Source: Stappia sp. (GTDB lineage Bacteria > Pseudomonadota > Alphaproteobacteria > Rhizobiales > Stappiaceae). Taken from it: DNA of 64,000 nt. The position numbers and the translations under genes are program-made. The stretch lies in assembly GCF_040110915.1 (NCBI RefSeq), contig NZ_CP157793.1:1190939-1254938 (forward strand). Reading direction: 5' to 3'. Numbering within the stretch: the stretch's first letter is position 1; every line of letters begins with the position of its first letter. Positions 58,037 to 64,000 of the stretch are shown here, in pieces. The notes under the pieces were generated by a model. That model worked only from the letters and a program-made list of their open reading frames with translations, ran no database searches and was not told the origin of the DNA.

Positions 58037-59316
58037 GCGCGACATTCGCCTTCGTGTTGCTGATGCTCGTCGGGCTGCCGTTGGGGCTGGTGCTCACCGC
58101 GGCCGGGCTGGTCGGCGCCGTCTCCATCGGCGGGCCGGACTTCCTGTTCATTCTCGCGGATCGCTTCTATTCGGGCGTCTCCGGCTATGTGCTGATCGCC
58201 ATTCCCTATTTCATCGTCACGGCGGAGATCATGAACCGCTCCGGCCTGACGGAGCGGCTGATCGCCTTCGCCGGCAGCCTGTTCGGCCGCATTCCCGGCG
58301 CGCTGTCGCATGTCAATGTGACCACCTGCCTGATGTTCGCCGGGCTGACCGGCGCGGCGGTGACGGAAACGGCGGCCATCGGACGCACGCTCATTCCCGC
58401 CATGAAGCGCGAGGGCTACAGCGCCTCCTATTGCGCGGCGGTGACGGCCTGCGCGGCGATGGTCGGGCCGATCATTCCGCCGAGCATCATCATGATCGCC
58501 TATGCCGCGACGCTCCGCGACGTCTCGATCCTGGGGCTCTTCGCCGCCGGCATCCTGCCGGGCCTCTTGATGGGGGCGGCGATGCTCGCCGTCAGCGTGC
58601 TGGTGGCCTGGCGGCGCGGCTATCCCGATCACGGCCGCATCAGCGCGGCGAAGATCGCCGCGAGCGGAGGCCGCGCCGCGGCCGCGCTGGGCATTCCGCT
58701 GGTCATCATCATCGGCGTTCTGAGCGGCCTCACCACCGTCACCGAGGCGGCCGTGATCGCCTGTCTCTACGCCTTTCTGCTGGGGTCCTTCGCCTACCGG
58801 ACGCTGTCGGCCCGCGATCTGTGGGAGGCGGTGGTCTCGACCGTCAGTTTCTCCGGCGTGGTGTTCCTGCTGCTGGGCGCCTCCAACGTGCTCGGCTGGT
58901 TCGTGACGCGCTCGGGTGTTGCGCGCGACGCGGCGGAACTGATCGCCAGCCTGAGCGCCAGTCCGCATGTGCAGATCCTCGCCGTCGCCGCGCTGCTGAT
59001 CGTCATCGGCATGTTCATCGACGTTCTGCCGGCGATCATCATCGCCGTTCCGGTGCTGGCGCCGGCGCTCGTCGACCTCGGCTTCCACCCGCTTCACGCG
59101 GGGCTGGTGATGCTGCTGTCGCTCAATCTGGGAAACATCACGCCGCCGGTCGGGCTGACGCTGATGACGGCGGCGCGAATAGCCGACGCGCCCTATGAGG
59201 GCGCGGTACGCGAGGCGCTGCCTTTCACACTGGCGCATGTGGGGATCGTCCTGCTGGCGGCCTTCGTGCCGTCGCTGACCTTGCTGATCCCGACCTGGCT
59301 CGGGGTGGGGGGATGA
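58033..59316 (+). CDS. dctM: TRAP transporter large permease subunit (DctM type)
   Basis: A 427-residue permease with about twelve membrane segments and DctM signatures: PYFIVTAEIMNRSGLTERLIAFA, LTGAAVTETAAIGRTLIPAMKREGY, GPIIPPSIIMIAYA and a second-half LGNITPPVGLTLM. It imports the solute with Na+ or H+. Together with DctP and DctQ it makes a full importer, possibly for a precursor or the product of the surrounding pathway, though TRAP systems are common catabolic importers in these bacteria. Confidence 0.92.
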   Translation: MSATFAFVLLMLVGLPLGLVLTAAGLVGAVSIGGPDFLFILADRFYSGVSGYVLIAIPYFIVTAEIMNRSGLTERLIAFAGSLFGRIPGALSHVNVTTCLMFAGLTGAAVTETAAIGRTLIPAMKREGYSASYCAAVTACAAMVGPIIPPSIIMIAYAATLRDVSILGLFAAGILPGLLMGAAMLAVSVLVAWRRGYPDHGRISAAKIAASGGRAAAALGIPLVIIIGVLSGLTTVTEAAVIACLYAFLLGSFAYRTLSARDLWEAVVSTVSFSGVVFLLLGASNVLGWFVTRSGVARDAAELIASLSASPHVQILAVAALLIVIGMFIDVLPAIIIAVPVLAPALVDLGFHPLHAGLVMLLSLNLGNITPPVGLTLMTAARIADAPYEGAVREALPFTLAHVGIVLLAAFVPSLTLLIPTWLGVGG

Positions 59317-59382
59317 CCCGGGACCGCGCGTCCCGACAGGGCGGCCGGTGTGCGGCCGCGACACGAGGAGGGGAAATCCGCG

Positions 59383-60081
59383 ATGGATGAAACGCTCGAT
59401 CGACTGACCGCCGTTCTGGACCGGATTTCGGCCGCCGAACAGGCGCGCGGCGGGGTCCGCCCGCCGGTGACGCTGGTTGCCGTCTCCAAGACCTTCGAGG
59501 CCGACGCGATCCGCCCGGTGATCGCCGCCGGCGCGCGTGTGTTCGGCGAGAACAAGGTGCAGGAAGCCCAGGGCAAATGGCCGGCGCTCAAGGAGGAGTA
59601 CCCGGACGTCGAGCTGCGCCTGCTCGGGCCCTTGCAGTCCAACAAGGCGCGCGACGCGGTGGCGCTGTTCGATGTGATCGAGACCGTCGACCGCGAGAAG
59701 ATCGCCGCCGAGATCGCCCGGGAGATCCGCCGCCAGGGCCGCGCGCCGCGCCTCTACGTTCAGGTGAACACCGGCCGCGAGCCGCAAAAGGCGGGGATCG
59801 ACCCGGATGCGGCGGTGGAATTCGTCGCCCGCTGTCAGGACGTGCATGGTCTCGCCATCGAAGGGCTGATGTGCATCCCGCCGGCCGGGGAAGACCCGGT
59901 TCCGCATTTCGACCTTCTCGTGCGCCTGGCCGAGGCCGCCGGCCTGCCGGGGCGCTCGATGGGCATGTCCGGGGACTTCGAGACCGCGATCCGCCGTGGA
60001 GCCACCAGCGTGCGGGTCGGCTCGGCGATCTTCGGCAGCCGCACCTACGCCCAGAACCCCGCGCCTGAAACCACGCGCTGA
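59383..60081 (+). CDS. YggS/PLPBP-family pyridoxal phosphate homeostasis protein
   Basis: A 232-residue single-domain PLP-binding TIM-barrel protein. The PLP lysine is in VTLVAVSKTFEADAIR; GENKVQEAQGKW, LLGPLQSNKARDAV, LYVQVNTGREPQKAGI and GMSGDFETAIRRGATSVRVGSAIFG are all family signatures. It buffers PLP and affects amino-acid pools. GAGGAGGGG precedes the ATG. It lies 31 bp before the kinase-fold gene, so both are probably cotranscribed. It could be housekeeping, or maintain PLP for an amino-acid-using pathway. Confidence 0.9.
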   Translation: MDETLDRLTAVLDRISAAEQARGGVRPPVTLVAVSKTFEADAIRPVIAAGARVFGENKVQEAQGKWPALKEEYPDVELRLLGPLQSNKARDAVALFDVIETVDREKIAAEIAREIRRQGRAPRLYVQVNTGREPQKAGIDPDAAVEFVARCQDVHGLAIEGLMCIPPAGEDPVPHFDLLVRLAEAAGLPGRSMGMSGDFETAIRRGATSVRVGSAIFGSRTYAQNPAPETTR

Positions 60082-60112
60082 GCTCGACCGGAGCAGTCAG
60101 GGATTGTCCGCC

Positions 60113-61459
60113 ATGAACATGCATCACAAGCTGAACTACACCGTCACCCACCACTTCGACGGTCTCGACATCTCCGAGCGCGAGACGCGCCGGCTGCTCG
60201 ACATCGCCAGCTGGAACGGCGTGGTGCCGACCTTCACACGGCGCGGGCGCGGCGCCTGGGAAGCGCTCCACGAGCCGGTCGCCCTGAAGGCCGATCCGGG
60301 CGTCACCTTCAAGGCGGCCAAGCTCAAGGGCGTGGGCCTGTGGAACCCGATCCTGCCGGGCGACGCGGAGTATTCCAACAAGCTCCATGACGACATGAGC
60401 CAGGATCCGGTGCCGCCGCTCACCGACCTGCTGGAATACCTCGTGACCTATCCGCATTTCGGCATCTCCAACGAAGCCGAGTACAAATACGCCTATTCCT
60501 CGCCGAGCCCCATCGGCGGCATCGTGCACGAGCGCGCGCATCGCGAGTTCTGGTCCGCGCAACGCCTCATCGAACATGGCGTGCCCTCCATCGCCCCGCT
60601 CGCCGTCATCGAATACGACGAGAGCTTGCGCTTCCAGGGCCAGCCGATGGGCGCGGTCCTGACGCTGTCGCCGGGCTCCGCCTCCTATCGCATTTCCGAG
60701 ATCCTGTTCGGCGCGGGACTGACGCGCGGCACCGATCCGGCCTTCGACGCGCATTACGACGAGATCCGCGCATCCCTCGGCATCGAGGGCGACCCGGACG
60801 ACGAGCGGGTGCGGCTTCAGGTCATTCAGGCGCTGGCGCGCGAGGCCGGCAAGCTGCTGCACGACTTCTCGCTGACGGGCCTTTATCGCTACTCCGGCGA
60901 CTGGGGGAACTTCGTCTATTCGGCGGAGAGCGGGAAGCTCTTCCTGATCGATCTCGACAGCGTGCAGGACATGGGCAACCTGCCGGCGGACGTGAAGGCG
61001 ATGCAGGCCTGGCGCGATCTCGTCAGCGCGATCTACCGCATGACCGGCAAGCTCGGCTATCCGACGTCGCTCGACAAGTACACGCTGGACAATCTGCTGG
61101 AGTTCGACCCGATCACGGCGAAGATCAGCGGCTATTTCCCCGATGTCCCCGAGGACGAAATCCGTCCGCTCGCCCGCCGGCTGTGGAACTACTTCATTCC
61201 CCACTTCTTCCTCTTGAAGAAGCACCGCGAGGCGATCCGCACCGAGTGGGACGGCGACCGGCGCAAGAGCTACAAGATGGATCACGACCTCTTCTACATT
61301 CTGGCGCTGACGACGCTGCGGCCGCTGTTCGAGCGCTCCGCCGTGGGGCGGATGTACCCGTCCGCGATCACCGAGGACGACATGTGGGGCAAGGCCGAAC
61401 GGTTTCTCGGGCCGCGCTACGAATACTTCAAGTATCTCATGCGCACGCCGGTCGCGTGA
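60113..61459 (+). CDS. Protein-kinase-fold protein, distantly SelO-like
   Basis: A 448-residue protein that I do not recognise by name. Its pattern recalls SelO/YdiU pseudokinases: AAKLKGVGLWNP parallels the SelO LKGAGRTP strand, GIVHERAHREFWSAQRLIEHGVPSIAPLAVI parallels the RSSIREFLASEAMHxLGIPT helix, and SGDWGNFVY followed by LFLIDLDSVQ resembles a kinase catalytic loop plus metal-binding Asp. SelO transfers AMP to proteins. This one may phosphorylate or adenylylate a protein or small molecule. It lies between yggS and the adenylation enzyme gene (47 bp gap), all in one direction. The similarity is judged by eye. Confidence 0.5.
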   Translation: MNMHHKLNYTVTHHFDGLDISERETRRLLDIASWNGVVPTFTRRGRGAWEALHEPVALKADPGVTFKAAKLKGVGLWNPILPGDAEYSNKLHDDMSQDPVPPLTDLLEYLVTYPHFGISNEAEYKYAYSSPSPIGGIVHERAHREFWSAQRLIEHGVPSIAPLAVIEYDESLRFQGQPMGAVLTLSPGSASYRISEILFGAGLTRGTDPAFDAHYDEIRASLGIEGDPDDERVRLQVIQALAREAGKLLHDFSLTGLYRYSGDWGNFVYSAESGKLFLIDLDSVQDMGNLPADVKAMQAWRDLVSAIYRMTGKLGYPTSLDKYTLDNLLEFDPITAKISGYFPDVPEDEIRPLARRLWNYFIPHFFLLKKHREAIRTEWDGDRRKSYKMDHDLFYILALTTLRPLFERSAVGRMYPSAITEDDMWGKAERFLGPRYEYFKYLMRTPVA

Positions 61460-61506
61460 GGCGAGACGAAGCTCAGGGGAAACCCGCTGGCCGAAAGGAG
61501 GCAAGG

Positions 61507-63099
61507 ATGGCGCGCACCGTCGTCGACCTGATCGCGCGCGCGGCCGCCCGCGCGCCGGAGCACGAGGCCGTTTGTCACGAGAGCGCGACGCGCAGCTACG
61601 CGGATCTCGACATCGAAAGCCGGCGCATCGCGCGGGCGCTGATCGAGGCGGGCGTGGCGCCGGGCGACCGCGTCGGCGTCTATCTCGACAAGACGCCCGA
61701 GGCGGTCGCGGCGCTGATCGCGGTGATGACCGCCGGCGGGATCTGCGTGCCGCTCGACCCGACCGGCCCGGTGCCGCGTCTGGCGCGGATCGTGGCCGAT
61801 TGCGGCCTGGCCGTGCTGATCTCCAGCGGCAGCAAGGCCGCGCGTCTCGACGCCCTTCTGGAGGAGGGCGTCGATGTCCAGACGATCCTGTGTCTGGGCG
61901 CCAAGCCGCTGGCGCTTTCGCGCGAAGATGTGCGGATCGTCTCGGCCGAGACGGTCGCCGCAACCGTGCCGCTGGAGATGGCCGTGCCGCGCATCGAGGA
62001 CGATCTCGCCTATATCCTCTATACCTCGGGCTCCACCGGGCGGCCGAAGGGGGTGATGATCACCCATCGCAACATCGTCGCCTTTGTCGAGTGGGCGACG
62101 GGCTATTTCGACATTCGCGCCGGGGATCGCGTGTCCTCGCATGCGCCGTTGCAGTTCGATCTCTCGCTCTTCGATCTTTATGTCACCCTGAGCGCCGGCG
62201 CGACCGTCTGTCTCGTGCCGCAGGGGATCGGCTTTCTCGCGGTGGATCTCGCCAGTTTCATCGCCGATCAGCGCATCACCGTGTGGCAGTCGGTGCCCTC
62301 GGTGCTGATGCTGATCAACCGGATCCTCGACGGACCGCGCGCCGATTTCGACGCGCTGCGGCTGATCTTCTTCGCCGGCGAACCCTATCCGCCGACCGCG
62401 CTCGCCGACCTGATGCGCAAGATCCCGCAGGCCCGCTACGTGAACATCTACGGCGCGACGGAGATCAACGACGTCACGGCGCATGAGATCGAAACGCCGC
62501 CGTCCGGCGCGGCCTTGCCGATCGGGCGCGCCTGCGATCACATGCAGGTGCTGGTGCTGGACGAGGACGACCGGCCGGTGTCGGAGGGTGTAGGCGAGTT
62601 ATGCGCACGCGGGCCGACGGTCGCGCGCGGCTACTGGGGCGATCCTGAGATGAGCGCCCAGAAGTTTGCTCAGAACCCGCTGCACGATGCGTTTTTCGAT
62701 CCGCTGTATCGCACCGGCGATCTTGTCCGCGTCGAGGCCGACGGGCTGATCCACTACGTCGGCCGGCGCGACGCGCAGGTGAAGATCCGCGGCTATCGCA
62801 TCAACATCCGCGAGGTGGAGGACGCGCTGCTGACCCATGCCGGGATTTCCGAGGTCGCAGTGGTCGACCGCGAGACGGACGGCGGCGGCAAGATGCTGGC
62901 CGCCTTCGTCGCAACGAAGGCCGAGGTGGAACTGACCGCGCGCCAGGTCAAGCGCCATGTGGCGGCGGCGCTGCCCAACTACATGGTGCCGGAGGAAATC
63001 GTGCTCGCCTCCGATCTGCCCAAAACCGCCACCGGCAAGATCGACCGTGTGCGGCTGAAGGGCGAGGGGCTGGCGGAGCGCACGACGCAGACGGCTTGA
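61507..63099 (+). CDS. Stand-alone amino-acid (or acid) adenylation enzyme
   Basis: A 530-residue ANL-superfamily enzyme of the NRPS A-domain/DltA type, without condensation or carrier domains. Core motifs are in order: YILYTSGSTGRPKGVMITH (A3), FDLSLFDLY (A4, with the Asp that usually pairs with an amino group), NIYGATEIND (A5), YRTGDLV (A7), GRRDAQVKIRGYRINIREVE (A8) and PKTATGKIDR (A10 Lys). It would activate an amino acid and load it onto a free carrier such as the ACP at 50.2-50.4 kb. The style resembles PltF/PigI-like stand-alone prolyl ligases, but specificity is not readable with confidence. AAAGGAGG precedes the ATG at 61507. Confidence 0.82.
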   Translation: MARTVVDLIARAAARAPEHEAVCHESATRSYADLDIESRRIARALIEAGVAPGDRVGVYLDKTPEAVAALIAVMTAGGICVPLDPTGPVPRLARIVADCGLAVLISSGSKAARLDALLEEGVDVQTILCLGAKPLALSREDVRIVSAETVAATVPLEMAVPRIEDDLAYILYTSGSTGRPKGVMITHRNIVAFVEWATGYFDIRAGDRVSSHAPLQFDLSLFDLYVTLSAGATVCLVPQGIGFLAVDLASFIADQRITVWQSVPSVLMLINRILDGPRADFDALRLIFFAGEPYPPTALADLMRKIPQARYVNIYGATEINDVTAHEIETPPSGAALPIGRACDHMQVLVLDEDDRPVSEGVGELCARGPTVARGYWGDPEMSAQKFAQNPLHDAFFDPLYRTGDLVRVEADGLIHYVGRRDAQVKIRGYRINIREVEDALLTHAGISEVAVVDRETDGGGKMLAAFVATKAEVELTARQVKRHVAAALPNYMVPEEIVLASDLPKTATGKIDRVRLKGEGLAERTTQTA

Positions 63100-63218
63100 T
63101 TTGACGGCGTGATTTCGCCGCGCGATCCGGGACGCCGGATTGCCCCCGCACGCCAATGTCACGGCGCCGACCGCGAAAGTTGGGCCGCGGATCGAGAACA
63201 CGTCGAGAGGGAAGGGGG

Positions 63219-63292
63219 TGGAGGCCTCGCCTGGACTCGAACCAGGATAGAGGGAGTTGCAATCCCTTGCGTCACCATTCCGCCACGAGGCC
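63219..63292 (-). tRNA. tRNA-Cys (GCA)
   Basis: A 74-nt cloverleaf on the minus strand including an encoded CCA. The acceptor stem GGCCTCG/CGAGGCC is perfect, the discriminator is U73 (diagnostic of tRNA-Cys), the anticodon loop is TTGCAAC with anticodon GCA, and the T arm contains GGTTCGAGTCC. Confidence 0.95.
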
Positions 63293-63426
63293 AGCCGGTC
63301 CGCCCGCCCCAGGTGGGCGAGCGATCCGACATCCCTATTGGAGCGGATCGGCGCGCCCTTGTGAAAGTCCGTTTGCGTTTGACGTCAAAGGCTTCGCGTC
63401 TTGACCGGCGCAGGCGGGCGAGGCAA

Positions 63427-64000
63427 TCAGATATGCAGCGCGTGGCCCATCGCGGCGAGGGCCGCTTCCTGCAATCCCTCGCTCTGCGTCGGGTGGGCGT
63501 GGATCACCCCGCCGATATCCTCGATGCGAGCGCCCATCTCGATGGCCACCGCAAAGGCGGCGGAGAGTTCCGACACCCCGGTACCGACCGCCTGGAGGCC
63601 GAGCACCAGCCCGTCCGCCTTGCGCGCCACCACCCGCACGAAACCTTCCTCGGCCTCCATCGACATGGCCCGCCCGTTGGCGGTGAAGGGGAACTGGCCT
63701 GTCGTGATCTCCGCCCCGGTCGCCCGCGCCTCCTCCGGCGACAGACCGCAGGTGACGATCTCCGGATCGGTGAAACACACCGCCGGAATGCAGCGCTTGT
63801 CCCAGCGGCGCGGCTGGCCCGCGACGATCTCGGCGACCATCTCGCCCTGGGCCATCGCGCGGTGGGCGAGCATCGGCTCGCCGGTGACGTCGCCGATGGC
63901 ATGGACCCCGGTCATGGAGGTCTGGCAGCGGTCGTTCACGCGCAGGAAGGGACCGTCGGTCGCAAGCCCGAGGCCGGCGATATTGGCGCTGTCGGAGTTC
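63427..64000 (-). CDS. lpdA: Dihydrolipoamide dehydrogenase, 3' part (cut by the window edge)
   Basis: The C-terminal 190 residues of an E3-type flavoprotein; the gene continues beyond 64000 to its start. The second FAD-binding motif is [28 protein letters not shown], followed by the dimerisation domain with [13 protein letters not shown]. The C-terminal active-site base is seen in [15 protein letters not shown], where the canonical HxHPTxSE motif is conserved. It would serve pyruvate, 2-oxoglutarate or branched-chain dehydrogenase complexes. Confidence 0.9.
   Translation of the reverse strand, partial: NSDSANIAGLGLATDGPFLRVNDRCQTSMTGVHAIGDVTGEPMLAHRAMAQGEMVAEIVAGQPRRWDKRCIPAVCFTDPEIVTCGLSPEEARATGAEITTGQFPFTANGRAMSMEAEEGFVRVVARKADGLVLGLQAVGTGVSELSAAFAVAIEMGARIEDIGGVIHAHPTQSEGLQEAALAAMGHALHI

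Noticed and set aside
53759..61963. Long minus-strand frames opposite ilvD, dctM and the downstream genes
   Set aside because: Composition typical of antisense frames in GC-rich DNA; the plus-strand genes are unambiguous.

Overview
The window is a high-GC (roughly two-thirds G+C), gene-dense stretch of a bacterial chromosome or large replicon. The gene content suggests an alphaproteobacterium, probably Hyphomicrobiales/Stappiaceae-like: an iolCDEB operon with GGAA-N6-TTCC sites, a fused IolC-DUF2090, a copper MerR regulator, an FNR/FixK-type box, TRAP and BCCT transporters, and an RTX-type secreted protease. The taxonomic call is inference; no rRNA is present.

Layout. 0.5-5.3 kb: a large RTX-repeat subtilisin-like protease preceded by a small DUF5818-like gene. 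5.8-12.7 kb: surface-polysaccharide genes, with a one-module KpsC-like transferase divergent from manC, manB, an AGE-family isomerase and a UDP-sugar dehydrogenase. 12.9-17.5 kb: ileS (type 2, KLSKR), a copper-responsive cueR with a textbook operator, and a fumarylacetoacetase-family hydrolase. 18-19.4 kb: a DEAD-box helicase with a strong terminator. 20-25.5 kb: the myo-inositol catabolic operon iolC-iolD-iolE-iolB with two candidate IolR operators. 25.5-29.4 kb: a membrane class III nucleotide cyclase, adhP and hupE.

29.7-37.3 kb: a complete seven-gene V-type ATPase operon in the order B-D-I-K-E-DUF2764-A. This is a rotation of the chlamydial/spirochaetal order. It lies behind a perfect FNR/FixK box, and its K subunit keeps the residues that bind Na+ in enterococcal NtpK. 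37.3-43.3 kb: an isoprenylcysteine-methyltransferase-like protein, a BCCT transporter with a universal stress protein, gph and a ferric-reductase-like flavocytochrome.

43.4-63.1 kb: the most unusual part. On the minus strand lie an acyl-CoA-dehydrogenase-like enzyme, a stand-alone acyl carrier protein, a B12-binding radical SAM enzyme, two KASIII-like proteins (one with the catalytic Cys replaced by Ser) and a crotonase. A LysR regulator diverges from this group. An EctC-like double cupin and a 2OG-Fe(II) oxygenase flank it on one side. On the other side lie ilvD, a TRAP transporter, a YggS PLP protein, a SelO-like protein-kinase-fold protein and a free-standing adenylation enzyme. Together these look like a carrier-protein-based small-molecule pathway that I do not recognise. 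The window closes with tRNA-Cys and the 3' part of a dihydrolipoamide dehydrogenase gene.
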